From NCBI RefSeq assembly GCF_013620795.1, contig NZ_LGLW01000008.1, positions 124,001 through 188,000 of the forward strand: DNA of 64,000 nt, in the 5' to 3' direction. The notes under the pieces are model-generated. The model saw nothing but the letters and a program-made list of their open reading frames with translations. It was not told where the DNA came from and searched no databases. Each line of letters starts with the position of its first letter. Positions within the stretch are counted from its first letter, which is position 1. The position numbers were made by a program, and so were the translations under genes. The DNA comes from Pseudomonas sp. Q2-TVG4-2 (GTDB lineage Bacteria > Pseudomonadota > Gammaproteobacteria > Pseudomonadales > Pseudomonadaceae). This document shows positions 18,862 to 27,986 of the stretch, piece by piece.

Positions 18862-18882
18862 TCTTCAAGGAGTGAATGGCTA

Positions 18883-20802
18883 ATGGATCAGCTTCTCTGG
18901 CTAGCCCGACATCAGGACCTGAGCGCCGCCATCAGCGAGGCCAAACGCGAACTCGACCCGATCGCGCGACTCATCGAAGCCGCACGCTTGGCCGGCTACC
19001 GCCGCGACTTCACCCAAACGATGCGCCTGGATCGCCTGGCAAGCGAGGGCCTGCGCAGCGTGGCCAGCGGCGAGGCGTCCGTGTCGGGATTGTGCTCTTT
19101 ACGCATCGCCCTGCTCTCCTCACACACAGTGGACCATCTACTACCGGCTATCCGGGTCGCGGGCCTGCAGCGCCGACTGGCGCTCTCCGTTCACGTTGCG
19201 CCCTATGGGATGTATCGCCAGGCGTTGTTGACACACGACGCGGAGTTGGCTGCCTTCGCCCCGCAACTGCTGGTGCTGGCGCTGGATGCGCGCGATGCAC
19301 CTTTGCAGCTGCCCCTGGAGGCCTCGCAGGCGAATGTGGACGTAGCGGTCGCCGAACGGGTCGACGAACTGCGGCTACTCTGGCGACGTGCCCGGGAACG
19401 CTTCGCCGCGCAGGTGGTGCAGCAAACGCTAGTGCCGGCCGATCCGCCAATCTTCGGCTCCTTCGAAGCGCTGGTGCCGGCCGCGCCCTACGCAGTGATC
19501 GACCGATTGAACGCCGCCATTCGCGCCGCCGCTCGTGAAGACGGCGTGCTGTTGATGGATCTCGCCTGGGAAGCCGCACGCGGCAGCTACGGTGATGGTC
19601 TGGCCGAACCGCTGCGCTGGCATCAGGCCAAGCAATTGGTTAGCCCCAATCTGGCACCGTTGTACGGCGATCAGTTGGCACGCATCGCTGCGGCAAGCGT
19701 TGGCCTGTCGCGTAAATGCCTGGTGCTGGACTTGGACAACACGCTGTGGGGCGGCGTGGTCGGCGACGACGGTGTTGGCGGCATTCACCTGGGCCAAGGT
19801 TCACCCAGCGGCGAAGCCTTCCTTGCCTTCCAGCGCTACGCCGCGCTGCTCGCCCGTCGGGGGATCATCCTTGCCGTGTGCAGCAAGAACGACCTGAGCG
19901 TCGCCGAGGCGGCGTTCAATCACCCAGAGATGGCACTCAAACGCAGCGACGTTGCCGCTTTCATAGCGAACTGGGACGACAAGGCCGGCAACCTGCGGCG
20001 TATCGCGTCGATGCTGGACATCGGCCTGGACAGCCTGGTTTTCGTCGACGACAACCCGGCCGAGCGCGACATCGTGCGCCGCGAGTTGCCAGAAGTCGCT
20101 GTGCCCGAGCTGCCCGATGACGTGGCCGATTACCCCGCGCGAGTGGCTGCGGCCGGCTACTTCGAAGCGGTGTCCTTCACGTCCGACGACGCCACCCGCG
20201 GCCGCAACTATGCGCTCAATGCCGAACGCAAGGCGGCGATGAGCCAGGCCACCGATATGGAAGGTTATCTGCGCGGGCTGGAAATGGTGCTGACCGCGAC
20301 CCCGATCGGCGCCGCCGAGCTGGCCCGCTGCACCCAGCTGATCAACAAGACCAACCAGTTCAACCTCGCCACCCGTCGCTACAGCGAGGCGGAGGTCGAG
20401 CGCATGGCCAGCGACCCGCACTGCGTGGCGCTCGCCATCCGGCTGGCCGACAAGTTTGGCGACAACGGGTTGATCAGTGTGGTGCTGGCGCGCCCGGACG
20501 AGGCTATCGCCGAAGATGAACTGCTCATCGACAGCTGGCTGATGAGTTGCCGCGTGCTCGGTCGACAGGTCGAAGACGCCGTACTTCAGGTGCTCGCCAG
20601 TGCCGCAATTGCCGCCGGCTACCGCGCGTTGATCGGCGAATACCGACCTACCGAACGCAATGGCATGGTCGCAGAACACTATCCACGACTGGGGTTTGAT
20701 CAATACCCCGCGCCCACCGATTCCTCCAGCCAGGCGACATTCTGGCGCTATGACCTCAACACCACCCGCATTCCCTGCCATTTTATCGAGGTAACGGCAT
20801 GA
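18883..20802 (+). CDS. FkbH-like HAD-IIIC family protein
   Basis: 639-residue multidomain protein. The N-terminal about 270 residues resemble the SGNH-like region of FkbH-type proteins; a HAD-IIIC phosphatase-like domain follows with VLDLDNTLWGG (D283, D285), the VCSKND segment and FVDDNPAERD; the C-terminal third looks like a GNAT-type acyltransferase domain (ending near ERNGMVAEHYPRLGF). In the FkbH family this core takes a three-carbon unit from 1,3-bisphosphoglycerate and loads it as a glyceryl thioester on a carrier protein. Its stop overlaps the start of the carrier gene by four bases. The glyceryl product is inference from the family. Confidence 0.88.
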   Translation: MDQLLWLARHQDLSAAISEAKRELDPIARLIEAARLAGYRRDFTQTMRLDRLASEGLRSVASGEASVSGLCSLRIALLSSHTVDHLLPAIRVAGLQRRLALSVHVAPYGMYRQALLTHDAELAAFAPQLLVLALDARDAPLQLPLEASQANVDVAVAERVDELRLLWRRARERFAAQVVQQTLVPADPPIFGSFEALVPAAPYAVIDRLNAAIRAAAREDGVLLMDLAWEAARGSYGDGLAEPLRWHQAKQLVSPNLAPLYGDQLARIAAASVGLSRKCLVLDLDNTLWGGVVGDDGVGGIHLGQGSPSGEAFLAFQRYAALLARRGIILAVCSKNDLSVAEAAFNHPEMALKRSDVAAFIANWDDKAGNLRRIASMLDIGLDSLVFVDDNPAERDIVRRELPEVAVPELPDDVADYPARVAAAGYFEAVSFTSDDATRGRNYALNAERKAAMSQATDMEGYLRGLEMVLTATPIGAAELARCTQLINKTNQFNLATRRYSEAEVERMASDPHCVALAIRLADKFGDNGLISVVLARPDEAIAEDELLIDSWLMSCRVLGRQVEDAVLQVLASAAIAAGYRALIGEYRPTERNGMVAEHYPRLGFDQYPAPTDSSSQATFWRYDLNTTRIPCHFIEVTA

Positions 20803-21047
20803 CCGAATCAGAAGTACTCACGGCGCTCACCCCGGTTTTCCACGACATATTCGACGATGACAGCATCATCCTCTCACCGGAAATGACTGCCAACGACATC
20901 GACGGCTGGGACAGCCAAGCTCATGTGATGCTCACCGTCGCGGCGGAGCAACGCTTCGGTATCAAGTTTCGGACAGCGGAGCTTGAATCGCTGCGCAACG
21001 TTGGCCATTTCGCTCAAGTCATCAGCGCAAAACTCGAAGGGAAATAG
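20799..21047 (+). CDS. Acyl carrier protein
   Basis: 82-residue carrier protein with the phosphopantetheine serine S39 in DGWDSQAHVML and the four-helix acidic profile of ACPs. The residue after the serine is Q rather than the usual L. It overlaps the FkbH-like gene (ATGA) and ends 2 bases before the next gene, so translation is coupled; it is almost surely the partner loaded by the FkbH-like protein. Confidence 0.9.
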   Translation: MTESEVLTALTPVFHDIFDDDSIILSPEMTANDIDGWDSQAHVMLTVAAEQRFGIKFRTAELESLRNVGHFAQVISAKLEGK

Positions 21048-21049
21048 CC

Positions 21050-22114
21050 ATGGCCCATGCCGCTGGACTACCCAGGAACGGGAACGCCGCCCAAAGCGGA
21101 GATGCAAGCGCGGCCAGCGCGCCGGGCCAGATGCGTTCACTGTATTTGTTGTCCTTGTTTGCCGGTCTGGTCGGTGCCCTGACGCTGTTTTGTCTGACGC
21201 TGCTGAGTCTGGACCGAACCGGCAACCTGCCGCCGCCAGCGTTCTCCAACAACCTGTGCGTTGATGAAAAACTCAGCTTTATGCGTGCCAACCGGATCAA
21301 GTCCCCCAACCTGCTGGTGATTGGTTCTTCCGTGGCCTGGCGCCACGTGAACGGCCACGTACTGGCGCAGGCACTGCCGGAGGTTCGGCCAATGAATGGC
21401 GCCTTCTGCGGTCTGTTCGCCAATCAGTCCGCTTATGTCGCGCACTGGCTACTCGACCGGGAGTCGAGCATCCGCAGCGTCGTCATGATCGCCGATCCGC
21501 AGGATTTCGCCGGCTGCTGGAAGGTACAAGACGCGGTTTTCAGCCGCGAGCATGTCGACCCCTACGTCTATCAGGGTGCCTCGCGCTGGAATTACTACAT
21601 GCGCTACTTCTCGCCGAAGTCATTGGCGCGAAACGCGCTGACGGTCAAAGCTCAGCGCGCCGGACAGATCGAATGGGATCCGCTGGTCTTCAACCGCTTT
21701 GGTGATGGCCCGCTGGTAACCGAAAACACCCGCAAGCTGATGTACGGCCGTCCAGACGCGCTGGACCGCAACTGCTTCGACGCCTTACGCGAACTGAGCG
21801 CGCGCCTACAGCAGGAAGGTCGGCAATTAATGGTGGTCTCCACCCCGTTGCATCCGCAATGGAAGGAAAAATACGACCCGGACGGTACCTTCCTCGCCGA
21901 CTTCGACCAGCGCATTGTCGATAGTTTGGGCGCCAGCGGTACCTACTGGAACGCTGACAAGGACTGGAACACGCCGGTCACCTCGTTCGTCGATGCCGTG
22001 CATATGCGCTGGTCCGCCGTCCAGGAGTTCTCGGCTGCCCTGGCTGAGCAGATGCAAAAAGCGGCCACCGGACCAGGGCCTGCGCCGGCCTTGGAAACAG
22101 CGGGGGCACCTTGA
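21050..22114 (+). CDS. Membrane-anchored SGNH-like protein of the MBOAT cassette
   Basis: 354 residues: a short cytoplasmic N-terminus, one membrane helix (about 31-54), then an extracytoplasmic domain. LLVIGSSVAWRHV holds the candidate nucleophile (S93 or S94), and DAVHMRW (D315, H318) near the C-terminus supplies the Asp/His of an SGNH hydrolase. By analogy with AlgJ/AlgX-type proteins it may transfer the acyl group to the final glycan acceptor. It ends the four-gene cassette. I do not recognise a closer family. Confidence 0.75.
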   Translation: MAHAAGLPRNGNAAQSGDASAASAPGQMRSLYLLSLFAGLVGALTLFCLTLLSLDRTGNLPPPAFSNNLCVDEKLSFMRANRIKSPNLLVIGSSVAWRHVNGHVLAQALPEVRPMNGAFCGLFANQSAYVAHWLLDRESSIRSVVMIADPQDFAGCWKVQDAVFSREHVDPYVYQGASRWNYYMRYFSPKSLARNALTVKAQRAGQIEWDPLVFNRFGDGPLVTENTRKLMYGRPDALDRNCFDALRELSARLQQEGRQLMVVSTPLHPQWKEKYDPDGTFLADFDQRIVDSLGASGTYWNADKDWNTPVTSFVDAVHMRWSAVQEFSAALAEQMQKAATGPGPAPALETAGAP

Positions 22115-22135
22115 TTCGCTGAACGCCACGAAAAA

Positions 22136-22162
22136 AGCCCGGTGCTTAATAGCCACCGGGCT
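22136..22162. terminator. Bidirectional terminator between the SGNH gene and fahA
   Basis: Stem AGCCCGGTG / CACCGGGCT with a 9-base loop. On the minus strand it is followed by six T (22136-22131), on the plus strand by TGTTGATT. It serves the two convergent genes. Confidence 0.88.
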
Positions 22163-22173
22163 TGTTGATTGAG

Positions 22174-23481
22174 TTAGCGCGAAGCGGGCAGGACCCGACC
22201 ACGGCACTCGCCGAACCCAATCGAGGCATGACCCTCACGTCGGCACCGCGCCTTAAGGATGATCTCGTCGCCGTCCTCCAAGAAGGTACGCGTCTCACCG
22301 CTGGCCAGCTCCAGCGACTGCTTGCCGCCTTGGGTGATCTCCAGCAGGCTGCCGCAGCTGTCGGTGCTCTCGCCGGACAATGTGCCCGAGCCGAACAGGT
22401 CGCCCGGTTGCAGGCTGCAGCCGTTGACGCTGTGGTGCGCCACCATCTGGGCCACCGTCCAATACATGTTCCGAGTGCTGCTCAGGGTGATGCGCTGCGG
22501 CGGTAGATCCTTGTCGCGCATGGCCTCGGTCAGCAGCAACACTTCCAGCTCGATATCCAGAGCGCCCTGTTGCTGGTCCTTTTCGTCATACAGATACGGC
22601 AGCGGTTGCGGATCGCCTTCGGGACGTACCGGCTGGGCGCAGCGGAAGGGTTCCAACGCTTCCGGCGTCACGATCCAAGGCGAGACGCTGGTGGCAAAGC
22701 TCTTGGAGAGAAACGGACCCAGCGGCTGATATTCCCAGGCCTGCAGATCACGAGCCGACCAGTCGTTGAGCAGGCAGAAGCCCGCCACGTGACGCCCCGC
22801 CTCGCTAATCGGGATAGCCTCGCCACGGGCGTTGCCTTCGCCAATCCAAATCCCCAGTTCGAGCTCATGATCAAGGCGCTTGCTCGGGCCGAAGCTCGGC
22901 TCGGTGGCACCCGGCGGCATGGTTTGGCCGTTGGGCCGCTTCACTGTCGCGCCCGAAACATCGATGGTGGACGCACGACCGTGATAGCCGATGGGGACGT
23001 ACTTGTAGTTCGGCAGCAATGGATTGTCCGGGCGGAACAGCTTGCCGACGTTGTTAGCGTGATGGATACCGACATAGAAGTCGGTGTAGTCGCCAACCCG
23101 GGCCGGCAAGTGCATCTGACACTGGCCCATCGGCTTCAACAGGGACTCACCCATGCCCTGCAGGCGCTCGCGGTGTTCGCTGGTCTCGGCCAGCAATCCT
23201 TGCAGCGCTTCACGCAGCGCCTTGCGAGCCGATACACCCAGGGCAAAGAAGGTGTTGAGGCTGCTGGCGCTGGCGGCTGTTGCCGCTTCGGCGGCTCGCC
23301 CTTCGAACAGGCCGGCCTCACAGGCAGCAGCCAGATCAATAATGTAATCGCCGACGGCGACGCCGCCCCGTGGCTGTCCGCCGTCGCGGCTGAACACACC
23401 CAGCGGCAGGTTGGCCAGAGAGAAGTCCGAATGGTCATTGGCGGACTCGACCCAGCTGCGTAGTTCGTTTTGTGCGGTCAT
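22174..23481 (-). CDS. fahA: Fumarylacetoacetase
   Basis: Hydrolyses fumarylacetoacetate to fumarate and acetoacetate, last step of tyrosine/homogentisate breakdown. 435 residues; N-terminal domain plus the FAH barrel with HHANNVGK near residue 128, GYHGRASTI and LELGIWIGEGNARGE carrying the metal-binding glutamates. It starts one base after the hmgA stop with ribosome site AGGAAG. No maiA gene follows, unlike the usual Pseudomonas hmgA-fahA-maiA order. Confidence 0.96.
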   Translation of the reverse strand: MTAQNELRSWVESANDHSDFSLANLPLGVFSRDGGQPRGGVAVGDYIIDLAAACEAGLFEGRAAEAATAASASSLNTFFALGVSARKALREALQGLLAETSEHRERLQGMGESLLKPMGQCQMHLPARVGDYTDFYVGIHHANNVGKLFRPDNPLLPNYKYVPIGYHGRASTIDVSGATVKRPNGQTMPPGATEPSFGPSKRLDHELELGIWIGEGNARGEAIPISEAGRHVAGFCLLNDWSARDLQAWEYQPLGPFLSKSFATSVSPWIVTPEALEPFRCAQPVRPEGDPQPLPYLYDEKDQQQGALDIELEVLLLTEAMRDKDLPPQRITLSSTRNMYWTVAQMVAHHSVNGCSLQPGDLFGSGTLSGESTDSCGSLLEITQGGKQSLELASGETRTFLEDGDEIILKARCRREGHASIGFGECRGRVLPASR

Positions 23482-23482
23482 G

Positions 23483-24787
23483 TCACTTCCTGTTCTTGTC
23501 GAAGGTCTTGGTCAGGCCGGCCCAGCAGCTGTCGTAATCATCCTGCAGCTGCGGGCTTTCCAGCGCCTGGCGCGTTGGGCGAAGCACCTGGCCGGTTTCG
23601 AACATGAAGGCCATGGTGTTCTCGATCTTGTGCGGTTTGAGTTCGGCGTTGATCGCCTGTTCAGTCGAAACGTGATCCGGCCCGTGAGCGCTCATGCAGT
23701 TGTGCAGTGAGGCACCACCCGGCGAGAAGCCGTCGGCCTTGGCGTCGTAGGCGCCGGCGATGAGCCCCATGAATTCGTTCATCAAGTTGCGGTGGAACCA
23801 CGGCGGACGGAAGGTGTTCTCCGCCACCATCCAGCGCGGCGGGAAAATCACGAAGTCGATGTTGGCCATCCCATGGATGGCACTGGGTGAAGTCAGCACC
23901 GTGAAAATCGACGGATCAGGATGGTCGAAACTGACCGTACCGATGGTGTTGAAACGGCGCAGGTCGTACTTGTACGGCACGTTGTTACCATGCCAAGCCA
24001 CCACGTCCAGCGGCGAATGATCAAGCTCAGTCGCCCAGAGTTCACCGAGAAATTTCTGCACCAGCTGCACCGGCTCGTCACGCTCTTCGAAATGCGCAAC
24101 CGGCGCCAGGAAATCGCGCGGATTGGCCAGGCCATTGCTGCCGATCGGGCCAAGGTCGGGCAGACGCAACACGCAGCCATGGTTTTCACACACATATCCG
24201 CTGACGTTCGCATCAACCAGCTCAACACGGAACCGCATTCCACGCGGAATGACAGCGATCTCCAATGGTGCCACCTCGAGCACGCCCAGCTCAGTGACCA
24301 GCTTCAGCGCGCCCTGCTGCGGCACGATCAGCAGCTCGCCATCAGCATTGAAGAACACCCGTTCCATCGACTGATTCGCCGCGTAGCGATAAATGCTTGC
24401 GCCTGTCGGCTGGCCCGGCTCGCCGTTAGCGGCAACGCACATCAGGCCATCGATGAAATCGGTCGCGACCTCGGGCATCGGCATGGGATTCCAGCGAAGA
24501 CGATTGGGCGTGACCGCTCCCAGCGTGCTGTTCAGCTGGTGCCCCAGCCGTTGGTACTGGCCGTGGTTGGCGGATGGGCGAATGCGATACAGCCACGTCC
24601 GCCGCGCCTCGCTGCGCGAGACGGTAAAGGCCGTCCCGGAAAGCAGCTCCGTGTAGAGCCCATAAGGCACCTTCTGCGGCGAGTTCTGCCCGACGGGCAG
24701 CGCACCGGGTAACGCCTCGCTGCTGAATTCATTGCCGAAGCCGGACTGGTATCGATGAGCCTGGATATCTTGTTCTTGGCTGAGCAT
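23483..24787 (-). CDS. hmgA: Homogentisate 1,2-dioxygenase
   Basis: Opens the homogentisate ring to maleylacetoacetate. 434 residues with the iron ligands H332 and E338 ([12 protein letters not shown]) and H368 (MSAHGPDH). First gene of a two-gene operon with fahA. A perfect palindrome, the likely HmgR operator, lies 14-35 bases before the start, where it would block transcription. Confidence 0.97.
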   Translation of the reverse strand: MLSQEQDIQAHRYQSGFGNEFSSEALPGALPVGQNSPQKVPYGLYTELLSGTAFTVSRSEARRTWLYRIRPSANHGQYQRLGHQLNSTLGAVTPNRLRWNPMPMPEVATDFIDGLMCVAANGEPGQPTGASIYRYAANQSMERVFFNADGELLIVPQQGALKLVTELGVLEVAPLEIAVIPRGMRFRVELVDANVSGYVCENHGCVLRLPDLGPIGSNGLANPRDFLAPVAHFEERDEPVQLVQKFLGELWATELDHSPLDVVAWHGNNVPYKYDLRRFNTIGTVSFDHPDPSIFTVLTSPSAIHGMANIDFVIFPPRWMVAENTFRPPWFHRNLMNEFMGLIAGAYDAKADGFSPGGASLHNCMSAHGPDHVSTEQAINAELKPHKIENTMAFMFETGQVLRPTRQALESPQLQDDYDSCWAGLTKTFDKNRK

Positions 24788-24801
24788 GGCTGCCTCTCGA
24801 C

Positions 24802-24822
24802 TTGCGTAACCGTGTTACGCAA
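24802..24822. promoter_or_regulatory. HmgR operator (perfect palindrome)
   Basis: TTGCGTAAC-CGT-GTTACGCAA, a perfect 9-base inverted repeat between the divergent hmgA and hmgR genes. A close copy (TTGCGTAA-N5-TTACGTTT) lies upstream of hpd at 33739-33759. IclR repressors such as HmgR bind palindromes of this size. Confidence 0.82.
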
Positions 24823-24889
24823 AAAGTAATTTGAACTCGTTCCAGCGTCAAGCTATAAACAGCGCCTTCACGGGCAGGCAATCGAACTC

Positions 24890-25663
24890 ATGGCAGACAA
24901 CAACGCGGAAACAGCGCCAAGGCGGCAGAAAGTCCAGGCGGCAGAGGTGGGAACGGAGATCCTCACGGCGCTGGCCGAACTAGCCCCGGCGACCTCCCTG
25001 TCGCGCCTGGCCGAGCACGTCGGCATGCCTGCCAGCAAGGTGCATCGCTACTTGCAAGCACTGATGGCGAGCGGCTTCGCCGAGCAGGATCCGCTGACCA
25101 ATCACTACGGTCTGGGCCGCGCCGCGCTGTTCGTTGGTCTGGCGGCGCTGGGGCGATTGGACGTGGTCAAGCTGGCAACACCGCATCTGGCGCAACTGCG
25201 CGATGAACTCAATGAGACCTGCTTTCTCGCGGTATGGGGCAACCGCGGTCCGGCGGTGGTGCATGTTGAACAGGCAGTACGCGCCGTCACGCTGGTGACG
25301 CAGGTGGGCTCGGTGCTGCCGTTGCTGGGCTCATCAACCGGCCTGGTGTTCAATGCCTTCATGCCGAACGCGGAAACCGTCCAGCTGCGCGAAGCCGAAA
25401 TGCAGCTGCCGTCAGCACCCTCCTCAGATGCCCTGCTCACCACCATGAGCGCGCTGCAGCGCACACATATTCAACCCGTGCACGGCCTGTTGATGGCAGG
25501 CGTCAATGCGCTGTCGGCACCGCTGTTCAGCGGCGGGCAGAAATTGGCGGGGGTCATCACAGTCGTCGGCGCAGAACCCGGTTTTACGGCCGAAGCGGAC
25601 GGCGAAGCGGCGAAGCGGTTGCTTGAGGTTGCGCGAGCGATCAGCGCGCGGATGGGGGCGTAG
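24890..25663 (+). CDS. hmgR: IclR-family repressor of homogentisate genes
   Basis: 257-residue IclR protein: N-terminal winged helix-turn-helix (TSLSRLAEHVGMPASKVHRYLQ, so about 39-60) and the C-terminal effector-binding domain (ACFLAVWGNRGPAVVHV-like core near residue 110). It is divergent from hmgA across a 102-base gap that holds the palindrome. In Pseudomonas the inducer of HmgR is homogentisate; here this is inferred from context. Confidence 0.88.
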   Translation: MADNNAETAPRRQKVQAAEVGTEILTALAELAPATSLSRLAEHVGMPASKVHRYLQALMASGFAEQDPLTNHYGLGRAALFVGLAALGRLDVVKLATPHLAQLRDELNETCFLAVWGNRGPAVVHVEQAVRAVTLVTQVGSVLPLLGSSTGLVFNAFMPNAETVQLREAEMQLPSAPSSDALLTTMSALQRTHIQPVHGLLMAGVNALSAPLFSGGQKLAGVITVVGAEPGFTAEADGEAAKRLLEVARAISARMGA

Positions 25664-25713
25664 CGTGCTACTCGCGTTGCCAGTGGCTAGAGCCAGGTCG
25701 ATTCGGGACGCTT

Positions 25714-25738
25714 AAAAAAGACCCGCCAATGACGGGCC
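25714..25738 (-). terminator. Terminator after the OprD-family porin gene
   Basis: On the minus strand GGCCCG ... CGGGTC (one G-T pair) forms a short stem with an intervening TCATTGG loop, followed by six T. It lies about 50 bases after the porin stop. Confidence 0.65.
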
Positions 25739-25785
25739 AAGAGCACACAGCAGCGGTGCGTTCAACGGAACAATAGCGGCCGCAG

Positions 25786-27042
25786 CTACAGGATCGAAAA
25801 CGGGAAGTTGAATATCAGGCGATTCTCGTCGTTATCTCGGGCGTTGATTTCGGAGCGATAGCTTGAGTTACGCCACTTTATGTTGAGATTTTTCGCCGGG
25901 CCGCTCTGGATGGTATAAGCCAGCTCAGTATCACGGCCCCATTCCTCGCCGTCTTCGGTGCTGGCTGTTCTGATGCTGTCGCCGCTGATGTAGCGATTCA
26001 TCAGGGTCATGCCGGGAATGCCCACTGCGGCGAAGTTGTAGTCATGACGCAGCTGCCAGGAACGCTCGCCAGCGTTGTCGTAGCTGTTATTGAAGCTGTC
26101 GTTGGCCATCGAGCCGCCGCTCGTGCCGTTGACGCGCATCCAAGCGTCGCCGCTGACCTTCTGCAAGCCAACGTAGAAGGAGTTGCCGGCAGCCTTCAGA
26201 CCGAACAGGCCGGAATAGGTCTTGTTGTCCAGTTCGCCGGCACGGGCGCTGCCATCTTCATCGCCCTGGAAATAGCCGAGATTGGCTGTCAGGGCCAGGT
26301 AGGCGCCCAGCGGTTGGGTGTGCAACAGCTGTACGTACTGCTGCTCATAAACATCCGCCAACTCAGCGGTCCACAGGCCGACGGTGGTGCGTTTGTCATT
26401 GAAGGCGTATTCGCCACCGATGTAGTTGAAGCGGTCCGAGACACCACCGCCGAAGCTCATGTCTTCCATGCTCGCGTTGTCGCGCACGCTGTTCTGGCGG
26501 AACTGACCGGCAGAAAGCATCAGCCCGTCGAACGCCCGCGAGGTGATCATGCCGCCCTCGAAGGTCTGCGGCAGCGAGCGACCATCGTCCGCACGGAGGA
26601 TCGGCAGCACCGGCATCATTTCGCCGACTTTCAGTTCGGTATTCAAGATTTTGGCCTTGGCAGCTACGCCCAAGCGGCCATAGTCGTCGACCGGGCGGCC
26701 GCTACTGTCGCGCGGCAACAGCGCGGTGCCGGAAGTGCCACGGCCGCCGTCGAGTTTGACAGCTAAACCGGCAATCATGTCGATGCCAAAGCCGACCGGG
26801 CCGGGGGTGTAACCTGATTGGGCGTTTAGGAAGAAACTTTGGGTCCATTCCTCGGCCTTGGTGCGGGTGATGGAGTCGTCGCGGAATTCACGGCCAATGT
26901 AGAAGTTGCGCGCGTTCACGGTGATCTTGGTGTCTTCAACGAATCCCCCGGCACCGGCGGTCAGCGGAACGAGAGCGGCGATGGACGCGGCGAGCAAGGT
27001 GGTTGCGAGGATGCGGCTTGATTGGGTGGTGTGGTGTTTCAT
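25786..27042 (-). CDS. OprD-family outer membrane porin
   Basis: 418-residue outer membrane channel: signal peptide (MKHHTTQSSRILATTLLAASI to about residue 31), then alternating beta strands. FVEDTKITVNARNFYIGREF and YNFAAVGIPGMTLMNRYISGD are OprD-family hallmarks. Members carry aromatic or basic small molecules; OpdK/BenF/PhaK-type relatives import aromatic acids, which would suit its position beside the homogentisate genes. The substrate cannot be read from sequence. The last residues are FPFSIL rather than the usual terminal F. Confidence 0.88.
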   Translation of the reverse strand: MKHHTTQSSRILATTLLAASIAALVPLTAGAGGFVEDTKITVNARNFYIGREFRDDSITRTKAEEWTQSFFLNAQSGYTPGPVGFGIDMIAGLAVKLDGGRGTSGTALLPRDSSGRPVDDYGRLGVAAKAKILNTELKVGEMMPVLPILRADDGRSLPQTFEGGMITSRAFDGLMLSAGQFRQNSVRDNASMEDMSFGGGVSDRFNYIGGEYAFNDKRTTVGLWTAELADVYEQQYVQLLHTQPLGAYLALTANLGYFQGDEDGSARAGELDNKTYSGLFGLKAAGNSFYVGLQKVSGDAWMRVNGTSGGSMANDSFNNSYDNAGERSWQLRHDYNFAAVGIPGMTLMNRYISGDSIRTASTEDGEEWGRDTELAYTIQSGPAKNLNIKWRNSSYRSEINARDNDENRLIFNFPFSIL

Positions 27043-27245
27043 TGTTGTTGTTTTCCTTTTTCAAGGTTGAGGGCTCCCCGCCGCCGTTGCGGATGTCTAA
27101 GCGAGGGGGAGTAGTTCTGCCGCGCAGGCGGCAAATAGTTCTGCGGTGGAGGTCAGTCAGCCACAGCACTAATCAAGACTTGGTGCTGTTCGATTCCTGC
27201 TGCTAGACGGAATTGAGCAACCTTCGCGTTTAAACCAACGCCGTC

Positions 27246-27953
27246 TTATTGAGCCAAGAGCAACAATCCTGAGACGAAGGCAAACAGGAGTACGAAGCGG
27301 CGCAGACGGGCATCGTCGAGAACGCTCCGAGCCCAGTGGCTAGCTGCCAAGCCCAGCGCCAGTGGCGGAAACAACCACAACAGGGGCGGAAACTGCTCAG
27401 CATGCAGATGGTTCCCTGCAGCGAGCACTGCAAGGGAGATCACTTCACCTATCAGGAAGCAGAGGGCTACGGACCCACGGAGGGTTGCCACTGGCGAATG
27501 TTGGTAGACCAGTGCCAATGGGGGACCACCAATACCCGTAGCCGTCTCGGTGATACCCGTAATGAGCCCGGTAGAAACGAACGCGCAACGACCAGGTACG
27601 AAGACCGGTGCCATCCACGTGGCAAGACAAGCAGCAATCGTCGACAAGCCGATCAACACGTTGAGCTGGGACAACGGTAGCCAGAAGAGCACCCATATCC
27701 CGCCGAACGTGCCGAACACTCGCCCCAAGGTAATCCACGAGCTGCCCCGCAAATCAATGGCGTCACGCTCACGCCACGCAACGATGGCGTTGAGCGGCAG
27801 CATCAAGGCCAGCAAGGTAATGGGAAGCAATGTTGGCTCTAACAACCCCATCACCGGCGCGACAATCAAGGCAAATCCCATACCTGTCGTGCCCTGTACA
27901 AGAGCACCTACGGCGACGGCGACTGCGATGAAAAAAAACGATTCGATCAGCAT
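27246..27953 (-). CDS. TSUP (TauE/SafE) family membrane transporter
   Basis: 235-residue inner-membrane protein with about eight helices and the duplicated family motif, GALVQGTTGMGFALIVAPVMGL near residue 16 and GITETATGIGGPPLALVY near 130. TSUP proteins export or import small organic or sulfur-containing anions. It follows the amidohydrolase gene by 33 bases, so it probably moves a substrate or product of that enzyme. Confidence 0.82.
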   Translation of the reverse strand: MLIESFFFIAVAVAVGALVQGTTGMGFALIVAPVMGLLEPTLLPITLLALMLPLNAIVAWRERDAIDLRGSSWITLGRVFGTFGGIWVLFWLPLSQLNVLIGLSTIAACLATWMAPVFVPGRCAFVSTGLITGITETATGIGGPPLALVYQHSPVATLRGSVALCFLIGEVISLAVLAAGNHLHAEQFPPLLWLFPPLALGLAASHWARSVLDDARLRRFVLLFAFVSGLLLLAQ

Positions 27954-27986
27954 GGCTGGATCCGTGCACGTTAATGATGGAAGGGA

